The notes beneath the pieces were generated by a model. The model was not told the DNA's origin and did not search any database. It saw only the letters and a program-made list of their open reading frames with translations. A DNA stretch of 64,000 nt, from contig JACGXE010000004.1 in the NCBI GenBank assembly GCA_014138095.1, forward strand, positions 62,001 through 126,000, read 5' to 3'. The position numbers were made by a program, and so were the translations under genes. Each line of letters begins with the position of its first letter. The stretch's first letter is position 1. Shown here one piece after another: positions 44,877 through 53,865 of this stretch. This DNA comes from Ochrobactrum sp. RH2CCR150 (GTDB lineage Bacteria; Pseudomonadota; Alphaproteobacteria; Rhizobiales; Rhizobiaceae).

Positions 44877-45709
44877 CCGACGTGGTAGCGCTGAAACAGC
44901 CTGAAACCAAACTTCCAATTCCCGAAGAACAGATCGGCTGGCTGACACGCGCCGTCTTGAAGAACCGCTTCCTGCCCTCGCCTGACCCCAACAGCGTGTT
45001 TGTGGGTGACGGCGATTTCCGGGCTGTGGGTGCAGAGTTTCTCGGCCACTTCATCCGCAAAGGCGGCCTCAAGCCCGATGCGCGCGTTCTCGATATCGGA
45101 TCAGGCATCGGACGCATGGCCGTGCCGCTGACGCAATATCTCGACCCAGCCAAAGGGCGTTATGCGGGTATCGATCCGGTGGCGGGCGGCACGAACTGGT
45201 GCCGTCAGCACATCAGCGCGCTTTATCCCAACTTCCAGTTTCAGCACATCGACATTGCCCATGCGCTCTATAATCCGCGTGGCGCTGTCGATGGACATCA
45301 CCTCGTCCTGCCGTTTCCGGACAAAAGCGTCGATTTCGTTATCATGACGTCGGTGGTGACGCATCTCGCCGCTGACGAAGTCAAAGTCTATCTGCGGGAG
45401 ATCGCCCGTGTGCTGGCGCCCGGCGGCAAACTGTTCATGACGGCTTTTGTTGTCGACGACATTGCTGCGCGCGACCGCCATGGCAAGCGAGACCCACGCC
45501 TCAGTTTCGAACGCAGCGGTGCAGGCCCGTGCTGGTATGTGCCGGAACTTCCACCTCTCGCCGCCGTCGGCTTTGAGAATGGCTTTCTGGATCGCGCGCT
45601 GGCGGGTGCCGGCCTGACACTGGAATTGAAGTCATTCGGCCACTGGCGCGGGATAGCATCCGACCATTATCAGGATCTGTTCATCGCGACACGCGGAGGC
45701 GCTGCCTGA
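44873..45709 (+). CDS. Class I SAM-dependent methyltransferase
   Basis: A 278-residue cytoplasmic methyltransferase. Motif I is VLDIGSGIGRMAVPL (about residues 72-86), followed by the acidic YAGIDPVAGG, the post-I region LPFPDKSVDFVIMTSVVTHL, and EIARVLAPGGKLFMTAF. It starts with TTG, placed after AAGGAG, and overlaps both neighbours (the previous stop and the next ATG). In this setting it probably methylates a sugar or caps a growing glycan chain. The acceptor is unknown. Confidence 0.85.
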   Translation: MTDVVALKQPETKLPIPEEQIGWLTRAVLKNRFLPSPDPNSVFVGDGDFRAVGAEFLGHFIRKGGLKPDARVLDIGSGIGRMAVPLTQYLDPAKGRYAGIDPVAGGTNWCRQHISALYPNFQFQHIDIAHALYNPRGAVDGHHLVLPFPDKSVDFVIMTSVVTHLAADEVKVYLREIARVLAPGGKLFMTAFVVDDIAARDRHGKRDPRLSFERSGAGPCWYVPELPPLAAVGFENGFLDRALAGAGLTLELKSFGHWRGIASDHYQDLFIATRGGAA

Positions 45710-46968
45710 TGGCCCAACGCGTGCTCGTCGCTGCCCATAATCATCCGTCGTTGCATCCCGGCGGGACGGAAATATTCGCGCATGATCTGTTTCGCGCCTA
45801 TCAGCGCGCCGGTTGCGAAGCGTTGTTTTTGGGAGCCACCAACAAGGTTCACCGTCAGGAGCGCCCGGGAACAAGCTTTCAAAGCATCGGCAATGGCGGC
45901 GATGAAATCCTGCTCTGGTCTGGTCATTTCGACCGTTTCAACATGAGCCAGGTCGATCTCTACGGCATAGTGCCGGACATTGTGGAACTGCTGAAGGATT
46001 TTCGACCGGATGTGGTGCATCTTCACCACCTTCTGCTGCTCGGCGCAGAATTTCCGCATATTGTTCGACGCACATTACCGAATTGCCGTATCGTCCTGAC
46101 ATTGCACGACTATTACCCGATCTGTCACCACGACGGCCTGATGGTGCGCACGACGGGCAAGGAACTTTGCTACGGTGCCAGCCCGGATCGCTGCCATGCC
46201 TGTTTCAAGGACATCGCGCTCGACAAATTCGTGCTGCGCGAACGCCACATCAAGTCGCTGTTGACCGCCGTTGACGCTTTCGTGTCTCCGAGTGAATTCC
46301 TGAAGCAACGTTATGTTGACTGGGGTCTGTCGGAAGATTTGATCAGCGTCATTCCAAACGGTCAGCCGGAACGCCCTGCGATCGACAGCCCACGTCGCGA
46401 ACGAACCAAACCTGTCTTCGGTTATTTCGGCAATCTGAACCCATGGAAGGGCGCGACTGTTCTGCTCCGGGCGGCACAGCAACTGATCAATGAAGGCTTC
46501 GACTTCGAATTGCGCGTGCATGGCGCGGCACCGTTTCAAAGCGAGAGTTTTGTCAGCGAAATCGACCAGCTTTTCGCTGAAACGGCCCCTTTCGTGCAAC
46601 GGCGTGGCGCTTATCGGCGTGAAGATATCGCGCAACTGATCCGCACCGTCGATTGCGCCATCATGCCATCGATCTGGTGGGAAAATGCGCCCCTCGTCAT
46701 TCAGGAAGCGCAGGGACAGGATTGCCCGGTCATCTGCTCCAATATTGGTGGCATGGCCGAAATGATTACAGACGGCGTAAACGGCCTGACCGTTCCGCCC
46801 AATGATCCGCAGGCGCTGGCGGAAGCCATGCGCCGTATGGCGGAAAACCCGGAACTGCGTCAGTCGCTCAGCGAAAATGCACGCCATCCGGACACCATCG
46901 ACACGACGGCTTCGCATTATCTCGATCTGATCGGGACAATACGAACGGCCCGTGTCGAGGCAGCATAA
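45709..46968 (+). CDS. GT4-family glycosyltransferase
   Basis: A 419-residue GT-B enzyme. The N-terminal domain has HNHPSLHPGGTEIFAHDLFRAY and VVHLHHLLLLGAEFPHIV; a Cys-rich insertion, CYGASPDRCHACFKDIA (about 162-178), may bind a metal; the C-terminal domain has GYFGNLNPWKGATVLLRAA and PSIWWENAPLVIQEAQGQ with the donor-binding Glu. It is closely similar to the enzyme at 50018 along its full length, so the two are paralogues within the locus. Overlap with the methyltransferase stop codon shows coupling. Confidence 0.88.
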   Translation: MAQRVLVAAHNHPSLHPGGTEIFAHDLFRAYQRAGCEALFLGATNKVHRQERPGTSFQSIGNGGDEILLWSGHFDRFNMSQVDLYGIVPDIVELLKDFRPDVVHLHHLLLLGAEFPHIVRRTLPNCRIVLTLHDYYPICHHDGLMVRTTGKELCYGASPDRCHACFKDIALDKFVLRERHIKSLLTAVDAFVSPSEFLKQRYVDWGLSEDLISVIPNGQPERPAIDSPRRERTKPVFGYFGNLNPWKGATVLLRAAQQLINEGFDFELRVHGAAPFQSESFVSEIDQLFAETAPFVQRRGAYRREDIAQLIRTVDCAIMPSIWWENAPLVIQEAQGQDCPVICSNIGGMAEMITDGVNGLTVPPNDPQALAEAMRRMAENPELRQSLSENARHPDTIDTTASHYLDLIGTIRTARVEAA

Positions 46969-46978
46969 GAGGTAGATC

Positions 46979-47749
46979 ATGAACATCGCGACCAAAGTTC
47001 CAACCGAAGGGGCAGCAAAACCGGCAGCAGCACAGGCTGCATCCGCCGCACCTCAGAGGACCGAAGCCATGAAAGGACGCGTTGACGCCATCGAGGAAGG
47101 CCGCCTTTACGGCTGGGCGTTCGATCCCGGAGCGCCCACAGAACGACTTTTGATCCGCGTTCTGCTCGATGACAAGCCAATTGCCGAAGCACCGGCGGAC
47201 AAGGAACGTCCCGACCTGAAGCGCAACGGCATTGGCGACGGCCTGCATGCTTTCGAAGTGATGCTGCCACAATTTGCAGCCGCCCGCGCCGGTGAGCTTG
47301 TTGTCGTCGCAGCCAATGCGGCAGGTAATGAGCAGAAACTGCGCGTACCGAAGCCAGACGAACAGGCCGCCGAAGCGCTGATTGCAGCGCCGATGACCCG
47401 CATTCTGGATAAGCTCGACATGTTGATGGCCGCGCAACGCCAGTTGCAGGTTAATCAGCGTTCGCTGCAGCGCGTGGCTCCGGTGCTCGACAGTTCAGGC
47501 AATGCTGCGCCCGCCGAAATGGGAGACATCGCCGCCTCGGTCGATGGCCTGCGTACCGATTTGCATCAGCGCATGACCGAACTCGACGTGCATATCATGC
47601 GTATGGATGGTGTGGTCGCAGGGCTTGAAAAACGCATGGACGACGTGCGCAAACGCGCCGGTGGCGATGTGAAGCTGCTGTTCATGCTGATGTACGTTAT
47701 GGCGGGTTTTGTCGCAGGCGCCATCCTGACCCTTTTCGTGATGCGCTGA
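46979..47749 (+). CDS. GW-module protein with coiled coil and C-terminal membrane anchor
   Basis: A 256-residue protein with no known family that I recognise. Residues about 30-95 form a small beta module (GRVDAIEEGRLYGWAFDPGAP, then IGDGLHAFEVMLP). A helical region with coiled-coil character follows (about 130-225). The C-terminus is one hydrophobic helix, LLFMLMYVMAGFVAGAILTL (about 233-252). It should be a tail-anchored inner-membrane protein with its bulk in the cytoplasm. Placed among glycosyltransferases, it could hold them at the membrane; this is inference. A ribosome binding site (AGAGG) precedes it, ten bases after the GT gene. Confidence 0.65.
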   Translation: MNIATKVPTEGAAKPAAAQAASAAPQRTEAMKGRVDAIEEGRLYGWAFDPGAPTERLLIRVLLDDKPIAEAPADKERPDLKRNGIGDGLHAFEVMLPQFAAARAGELVVVAANAAGNEQKLRVPKPDEQAAEALIAAPMTRILDKLDMLMAAQRQLQVNQRSLQRVAPVLDSSGNAAPAEMGDIAASVDGLRTDLHQRMTELDVHIMRMDGVVAGLEKRMDDVRKRAGGDVKLLFMLMYVMAGFVAGAILTLFVMR

Positions 47750-47759
47750 GGGGAAACCC

Positions 47760-50021
47760 ATGACGCAAGACGAAAGACCCGCCACGCAGCAACCGGCAGC
47801 AAAACCTGCCCGACCATCGGAACGCCCGCCCATGATGATGGAAGGCGAGATGGTTGTCGGCTGCGTGATCGAGGAAACGCTTCTGCTCGTGCTTGGTATC
47901 GGCAATGCGAGCGGCGATCAGGTCACAGCCTTTCTGAATGGCGATCCGGCGCTCAGCGTCAAGGTAAACCTCGTCACCTGGCCACTGAAAGAGCCTTCGC
48001 CTGCCGGAACCCATGGCTTCGTGGCCATTGTGCCAACCGGCATCTTGCGCCGGGGCATCCTCAAGACGGTGATGTTCCAGCATAAGGCCAAAGTCGCGCG
48101 TTACAATTTCGCCTCGCGCGCCGCACCTGTCGCCGATTTCGTCGCCATGATCGGCGACCTTGCCGGGCCAAGTCTGCCAACCGTCATCGATGAACTGGTA
48201 GAAGGGCTGATCTCCGGTCCTATCGGGCGCAAGAAGCTTGCCGCAATCACTGTTCTGCTGCAGGTCGGAGCGCGCTCCGATGGCTGTATCGAATTGATTG
48301 GCGGTAGCGACGAAGGCGAAATTTTCGTTCAGGGCTGGGCGCAGGATTTGACGCCCGCCGTCACGCGACTTCTCATCAGCGGTAAAAACTCTTCGCTGGC
48401 AGAATGTTCGATCAGCGTTTTCGCGCGCCCCGATCTCAACGATCAGGCGTCGGGTTTTGCCGGTTTGCTGCTCGCCAATGAGCTGGTGGAACCGAACGAT
48501 ATTGAGCGGCTTCTGTTTCGCGGACGACGCGGCTGGCGCTTCACGGAAGTCTATGATCGCAGGCTGCTGGCCGGATCGCGTGAGACGCCGGGACACATTC
48601 GCGCCATCCTGCCGCGCGTGCGCAGTTCGACAGATATTCTGCTCCGGCTACGCTCGGCGGCCAATCGTTTCGACGGCGGCGAGACTGTCTCTGGCCTGCC
48701 CTTCCCGGTGCGGCTTGGCATCGACAACGTGTTCCGCGTCGAGGGCAGCGGCATTCTGGTTTCTGGTTGGCTGCTCGACCCCGACAGCCATGTGGAAAGC
48801 GTCAAGCTGCGCCGCCATCGCGGCGAGATACAGGTCGACGGCACCTGGACCCGTTACGACCGTCCAGATGTCACTCGCGAGTTCGACAATCAACCGCCCT
48901 TCAATGCCGGTCTCGACCCCAATCGTCACGCGCATGGTTTCGTGGCCTTTGCGCCCGAGCTTGCTGGCGATAGCACATCACCGTTTTATATCGAGCTTGC
49001 CATCAGCGATGGACGCCGCGCCTTTCATCCATTGACGCCGACCCGTGTCACGTCACGCGATGCAATTGTCCGGCAGATACGCGCAACCGACCCCAATGCC
49101 TGGGCGCTGCGCCACATTGTCGATCAGCAGCTGGTTCCGCTGCTGAGCGGGGTCAGCCGTCCGGCGCCGGAAGTGTTCGGCGTCGTCGATCTTGGCCCGT
49201 TCGAAGATGCGGTAAACCACGCCGCCAATCTGGCGATCATCATCGGTGTCGATGAACGCGTGGAAGAGATCGAGCCTCTGCTGGCGCTGCTCGCACTTGA
49301 TCCGGAAACCCGCATCGCACCGATTGTCGTTGCAGCCGCGACGGAAATCATCGACCGCATCGGGGTACAGGTTCGAAGGCTTGCGGACTTCTATCGCCTG
49401 CGTATCCGGCTCGTCTCGGCCAGCGGTTCGGAAGATCTTTATGATGCGCTGGAAGTAGGCGCGCGCGCCGTCACAACCGACAAGGTGGTCTTTCTGGCAG
49501 GCTCGCTTTTGCCGCGGCGTGCAGGCTGGCTGAACAAGCTCGTCACGGCTTATGATGCGCATCACGACTGCGTTCTTTCGCCAACGCTCGTTTACGAAGA
49601 CGATTCCATTCGCTGGGCCGGAACCTGGGTTGCCGGGCCGCAATCGGATCGGGCGCTTATCAGCCGTTATGCCGGATACCCGATGGATTCGGTTTCCGGC
49701 ATGTCACTCACCGAAGTCGCCACGGCGACCTTCGAATGCTGCATCCTGCCGCGTGATGCGCTGTTTTCGGTCGGCGGCTTCACACGCGGCTATCTCGGCA
49801 CGCATGAAAAAGGCCTCGACCTTGGATTGAAACTCAAACAGTCCGGCCTGCGCTCCTACTGGCTGCCATCGGCGCAGATGCTCGGCTCCGACGATGTATC
49901 GGTCACCGACAGGGCATCAACTATCGCATTGATCGAGCGGATCGACCGTCAGGTCTTTGATGCACGCTGGTCGAATATTCTTGCTGGCAGGCGCAGCGCA
50001 CCGATTGAGGAACCCGCATGA
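47760..50021 (+). CDS. Glycosyltransferase-like protein lacking the DxD motif
   Basis: A 753-residue protein. The N-terminal 430 residues are beta-rich and carry two GW modules (GEIFVQGWAQDLTPA at about 183 and GILVSGWLLDPDSHVE at about 336). The C-terminal 270 residues follow the GT-A fold of the 42564 protein: VVFLAGSLLPRRAGWL aligns with its VMLNSDVVPEKHGWL, and CVLSPTLVYEDDSIRWAGTW with its AIGPRLLFEDGSLQHAGLYF. The metal-binding Asp is thus replaced, so it may be an inactive partner. The gene ends overlapping the next ATG by four bases. No membrane segment or signal is seen. Confidence 0.65.
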   Translation: MTQDERPATQQPAAKPARPSERPPMMMEGEMVVGCVIEETLLLVLGIGNASGDQVTAFLNGDPALSVKVNLVTWPLKEPSPAGTHGFVAIVPTGILRRGILKTVMFQHKAKVARYNFASRAAPVADFVAMIGDLAGPSLPTVIDELVEGLISGPIGRKKLAAITVLLQVGARSDGCIELIGGSDEGEIFVQGWAQDLTPAVTRLLISGKNSSLAECSISVFARPDLNDQASGFAGLLLANELVEPNDIERLLFRGRRGWRFTEVYDRRLLAGSRETPGHIRAILPRVRSSTDILLRLRSAANRFDGGETVSGLPFPVRLGIDNVFRVEGSGILVSGWLLDPDSHVESVKLRRHRGEIQVDGTWTRYDRPDVTREFDNQPPFNAGLDPNRHAHGFVAFAPELAGDSTSPFYIELAISDGRRAFHPLTPTRVTSRDAIVRQIRATDPNAWALRHIVDQQLVPLLSGVSRPAPEVFGVVDLGPFEDAVNHAANLAIIIGVDERVEEIEPLLALLALDPETRIAPIVVAAATEIIDRIGVQVRRLADFYRLRIRLVSASGSEDLYDALEVGARAVTTDKVVFLAGSLLPRRAGWLNKLVTAYDAHHDCVLSPTLVYEDDSIRWAGTWVAGPQSDRALISRYAGYPMDSVSGMSLTEVATATFECCILPRDALFSVGGFTRGYLGTHEKGLDLGLKLKQSGLRSYWLPSAQMLGSDDVSVTDRASTIALIERIDRQVFDARWSNILAGRRSAPIEEPA

Positions 50022-51340
50022 GCGACAAACTCCGCGTTCTGGTCATCTCGCACGCCCACCCGTCGATCTCGCTGGGCGGGGGTGAAATCGCATCCTATAA
50101 CCTGCACAAGGGTTTGAATGCCATTCCCGGCGTGCAGTCGGTCTATCTGGCCCGCGCCGGACACCCGATCCCGCGCCACGGCACCACGGCATTGATGAGC
50201 ATGCGCCGCGCTAGCGATGAAATCCTGTTTCACGCCGACGAGTATGATCACTTCTATCTGTCGAACAAGAACACAGACGAAATCCGTCGCGATCTATTGC
50301 GTTTCGTGCGCGATTTCGATCCGGATATCGTGCATTTCCATCATGTGATGGGGCTCGGACTGGAAACGCTTTACGCAATCCGCGAGGCCCTGCCAGATCG
50401 CATCATTCTGGTCACGTTCCACGAATTCCTGTCGATCTGCAACAATGACGGCCAGATGGTGAAAGCCGGGACGTCGAAGCTTTGCAACGAGGCCTCGCCC
50501 ATTGATTGCCACGCCTGCTTTCCGCAGGTTCCGCCAGCGCGGTTTCTCAAGCGTGAGCGCTTTGTGCGCGGAATGCTGGAACTGGCCGACGCCTTCATCT
50601 CGCCAAGCCAGTTTCTGGCAAACCGCTATCACGAATGGGGCCTGAGCCCCGACAAGATGGCTGTGATCGAGAACGGCATCGCCATTCGAGAGGTCACGCC
50701 ACCACGCGAATTGACCGGCCCGAACCCGCGCCGCAGTCGCTTCGCCTTTTTTGGCCAGATCAACCCGTTCAAGGGCATCGATGTGCTGGTGGACGCGGTA
50801 TCGCGTGTTCCAGAACAGGTGTGGGGTGAAGATTCCCGCCTGATGATTTTTGGCGGCAATCTGGAAAAGCAGCCGCCTGCCTTTCAGGAGCGGATGCAGA
50901 AGCTGATCGAAGAAGCTGGCCCTCGCGTGCGTTTTTATGGCGCTTACCAGAATGCGGAAATGCCGCGTCTCATGCAGTCGGTCGACTGGGTGGTGATGCC
51001 GTCGATCTGGTGGGAAAACTCGCCCATCGTCATTCAGGAAGCCTTGCATCACCGCCGCCCGGTCATTTGCTCCAATATTGGCGGCATGGCCGAGAAAATC
51101 CGCGATGGTGAAGACGGGCTGCATTTCCGCGTCCGCAGCGCGGAAGATCTCGCCGACCGTTTCACAGAAGTTCTAAGCGCACCGAGCATCTGGGATCGTC
51201 TTCACAATTCCATCCGTCGTCCTGTACACTATGTTGATTGCGCCAAAGAGCATCTCGACCTTTATAACCGATTGCGTGAGGCGAAGCCTCGCAAGCCGAA
51301 ACCGGCAGTGAGTGAAACTGTCCTCTCTCAGGCAAGCTGA
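50018..51340 (+). CDS. GT4-family glycosyltransferase
   Basis: A 440-residue GT-B enzyme, paralogue of the protein at 45709: SHAHPSISLGGGEIASYNLHKGL, DIVHFHHVMGLGLETLYAI, the Cys-containing CNEASPIDCHACF insertion, FAFFGQINPFKGIDVLVDAV and MPSIWWENSPIVIQEALHHRRPVICSN. All donor-site features are present. The duplicated Cys insertion may bind a metal or stabilise the acceptor domain. It is translationally coupled to the GT-like gene before it. A dispersed repeat separates it from the next gene. Confidence 0.88.
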   Translation: MSDKLRVLVISHAHPSISLGGGEIASYNLHKGLNAIPGVQSVYLARAGHPIPRHGTTALMSMRRASDEILFHADEYDHFYLSNKNTDEIRRDLLRFVRDFDPDIVHFHHVMGLGLETLYAIREALPDRIILVTFHEFLSICNNDGQMVKAGTSKLCNEASPIDCHACFPQVPPARFLKRERFVRGMLELADAFISPSQFLANRYHEWGLSPDKMAVIENGIAIREVTPPRELTGPNPRRSRFAFFGQINPFKGIDVLVDAVSRVPEQVWGEDSRLMIFGGNLEKQPPAFQERMQKLIEEAGPRVRFYGAYQNAEMPRLMQSVDWVVMPSIWWENSPIVIQEALHHRRPVICSNIGGMAEKIRDGEDGLHFRVRSAEDLADRFTEVLSAPSIWDRLHNSIRRPVHYVDCAKEHLDLYNRLREAKPRKPKPAVSETVLSQAS

Positions 51341-51360
51341 GCCTGGCTTACCTGGAATCA

Positions 51361-51419
51361 TTGTCTTACGCATTTCCGAACGCAAAACCGTTTCACACTT
51401 TTGCTGGAAATGCTCTTAC
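51361..51419 (-). repeat. Dispersed RIME-like palindromic repeat, copy 3
   Basis: On the minus strand it reads AGAGCATTTCCAGCAAAAGT then GTGAAACGGTTTTGCGTTCG, nearly the same as the copy at 4518. It lies between two genes of the glycan locus and could act as a hairpin that separates their expression. Confidence 0.7.
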
Positions 51420-51433
51420 TAAAGGAAAACCGA

Positions 51434-52624
51434 ATGGCCCGTGCCCCCCGCGCCCTCGTGATGATTCCCGCTGGAGAAGTGTATGACCACGACAATGTGC
51501 GCTGGTATCGTCACACCGACGTGCAGGGCAGCATCAATCACTATCACAATATTGGCGATGCCTTCGTATTCGAGTCATCGCTCAAGCTGATGAACTATGA
51601 AAAGGCGTCCGAGCTTCCCATAACCGCTTATTCGCCGGAAAAGATCGACCAGCTGCGCGAGGATTATGACTATGTCATTCTGCGCGGGTCGAACTATGTG
51701 AACAAGGACATGAACTGGCGCGAGAGCATTGCCGTGTTGCAACGGCTGAAACTGCCGGTCATCGCGTTTGGCATCGGCGCGCAGGCCCCCTCCAAGGGCG
51801 CGCTGGAACTCTCCGAAGAAACCAAGGCAGTGCTGCGCATCATCGCGGATTCGACCGTCTCCATCGGTGTGCGCGGCGCATATACGGCGCAGGTGCTGAA
51901 CGATATCGGCATTCGCAATGTGCGCATTATCGGCTGCCCGACGGCTTTCCGCCGCAACAACCAGCATTTGCGCATCAAGCTGCCCCCACTCGACAGTGTC
52001 CAGAAGGTTGGCGTCACTGTGCGCCGTGAGGTTTCGCCCGCCTATGCGCAGGACATTGAACAATACCTCACCCGTCACCGCGATCTCATCAAGACAATGG
52101 CACGGCGCTTCGATGTCACGCTGATGGCCCAAGGCGAGATCGACGAGAAAAAGATGGTGTTCGGCACGCCCGACCAGAAGGAAGAGGCCATCGCCGCACT
52201 GAAAGGCCATCGCTGGACCGCCGATTGGTATTTCGACGATGAAATCGAAAACCTCTACCGCAACAAGATGTTCTATTCCGATGTTGTTGCCGATTATGAA
52301 AACCTAGTACGCCAGCAACAACTCGTGCTTGGCTATCGCCTGCACGGCAATCTGATGGCGCTCGCCAATGGCGTGCCGTCGATCTATTTCACCTATGACA
52401 GCCGCACGGCTGAATTTGCCGAGACTTATAAAATTCCAAGCTATGACGTTTTCAGCGACAAGCCGTTCCGTTTGGAGGATTACTGGGATCAGTCGCTATT
52501 CGATAAATACAACCGTGCATGGTTTGAAACCTATGCGGAGATGAAGCAGTTCCTTGATGAAAACGGCATCGACAACAAGATGACCGATACCGGCCTGCCA
52601 GTGGAAACGCTCAAAGTCGCCTGA
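51434..52624 (+). CDS. Polysaccharide pyruvyl transferase family protein (third, divergent)
   Basis: A 396-residue protein. The start at 51434 has AAAGGA upstream; the frame continues eleven codons into the repeat before it. It has the pyruvyl transferase family's layout: NHYHNIGDAFVFESSLKLMN, YDYVILRGSNYVNKD, IAFGIGAQAPSKGAL, VRIIGCPTAFRRNN and LVLGYRLHGNLMALANGVPSIYF with the conserved RLHG. It differs strongly from the two tandem copies at 29-31 kb. It ends the plus-strand glycan run, convergent with the AI-2E gene. Confidence 0.83.
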   Translation: MARAPRALVMIPAGEVYDHDNVRWYRHTDVQGSINHYHNIGDAFVFESSLKLMNYEKASELPITAYSPEKIDQLREDYDYVILRGSNYVNKDMNWRESIAVLQRLKLPVIAFGIGAQAPSKGALELSEETKAVLRIIADSTVSIGVRGAYTAQVLNDIGIRNVRIIGCPTAFRRNNQHLRIKLPPLDSVQKVGVTVRREVSPAYAQDIEQYLTRHRDLIKTMARRFDVTLMAQGEIDEKKMVFGTPDQKEEAIAALKGHRWTADWYFDDEIENLYRNKMFYSDVVADYENLVRQQQLVLGYRLHGNLMALANGVPSIYFTYDSRTAEFAETYKIPSYDVFSDKPFRLEDYWDQSLFDKYNRAWFETYAEMKQFLDENGIDNKMTDTGLPVETLKVA

Positions 52625-52631
52625 TCCTTGA

Positions 52632-53729
52632 TTATTTCGAGCGTCTCGCCTTCACTGCCGACGGTTTGGGACCGTCGGCGGCGATGGGCTTGTCCTTCTG
52701 CTCTTCGGCAAGTAGCGACCATGCGGCAATGAACATGGCGGCAATCAACGGTCCGATAACAAAGCCATTGATGCCGACCAGCGAAATGCCGCCAACCGTC
52801 GAGATCAGCACCACATAATCCGGCATGCGCGTGCCCTTGCCGACCAGCGGCGGGCGCAGCAAATTATCCACGAGGCCGATAACCAGCGTTCCGATCAGCA
52901 CGAGAATGACGCCCTTGCCCCAGTCCCCGCTGACAAAGAACCACACGGCGGCAGGCACCCAGACGAGAGCGGCACCGACCGCTGGCAGCATGGAGAAGAA
53001 GGTCATCATCACGCCCCACAGCAGGGCGGCTTCGATGCCCAATAGCCAGAAGGCAATACCGCCGATCAAACCCTGAATGATCGCGATGATAATGTTGCCC
53101 TTGACGGTCGCGCGGATGACAGCGGTAAATTTTTCCAGAAACTGGCGCGTATAGTCGTCGCTCAGCGGAATGGCCTGCCGGATTCTGCGTCCAAGATCCG
53201 CACCGTCGCGGAACAAGAAGAACAGCAGATAGAGCATGATGCCGAAGCCGATGAAAAATTGCAGCGTGTTCTGGCCAAAGCTGACGAGACGACCGGCGAA
53301 AAGCTGACTGCCTTGCAGGATTGTCGCTGAAATCCGCGAACGCCATTCGGCGAAACTGCCAAGCTCGAAACGTTTGAGCCAGTCTTCCAGCGAATCTGGC
53401 AGAACGGATAGGATGCTGGTGATGTAGCTGTTGAGGTCGAATTCGCGACTGCTCAGCCGTTGGTACAGAGAGTTTCCTTCCTGAACCAGCGAGCTGAAAA
53501 TGATCAGCACCGGAATGATGACCAGACAAATACACATCAGCACCGACAGAAAGGCTGCAAAATTACGCCGTCCGCGCAAAAGCCGCACGAGATATTGCTG
53601 AACGGGATAGAAGATGACGGCGAGAATGATCGCCCAAAGGACCGCTGTGTAATAAGGGATAAGCAGCCAGGCGAAGGCGATCGTGACGAGCGCCAGAAGA
53701 ATATAGAAACTTGCGCGCTGGACGGACAT
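52632..53729 (-). CDS. AI-2E family transporter
   Basis: A 365-residue inner-membrane protein of the AI-2E/PerM family, with about seven or eight hydrophobic helices and a soluble stretch at about residues 80-140. The start at 53729 is the first ATG; a GTG lies two codons before. Family members export small molecules or exchange ions; only one is linked to autoinducer-2, so no substrate is implied. It is a single gene, convergent with the last glycan gene. Confidence 0.88.
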   Translation of the reverse strand: MSVQRASFYILLALVTIAFAWLLIPYYTAVLWAIILAVIFYPVQQYLVRLLRGRRNFAAFLSVLMCICLVIIPVLIIFSSLVQEGNSLYQRLSSREFDLNSYITSILSVLPDSLEDWLKRFELGSFAEWRSRISATILQGSQLFAGRLVSFGQNTLQFFIGFGIMLYLLFFLFRDGADLGRRIRQAIPLSDDYTRQFLEKFTAVIRATVKGNIIIAIIQGLIGGIAFWLLGIEAALLWGVMMTFFSMLPAVGAALVWVPAAVWFFVSGDWGKGVILVLIGTLVIGLVDNLLRPPLVGKGTRMPDYVVLISTVGGISLVGINGFVIGPLIAAMFIAAWSLLAEEQKDKPIAADGPKPSAVKARRSK

Positions 53730-53865
53730 ATTCACTCACCGACATTGTCTTGGGAGTCGACCCTGCCCAAAATCTGCTTTTTATTCAATAGCGTATTTCC
53801 GGCAGGGCCATGAGAAGCCATGACGAAAACAGGTAAGAACAGGAACATGCAGCCCTATTGAGATG

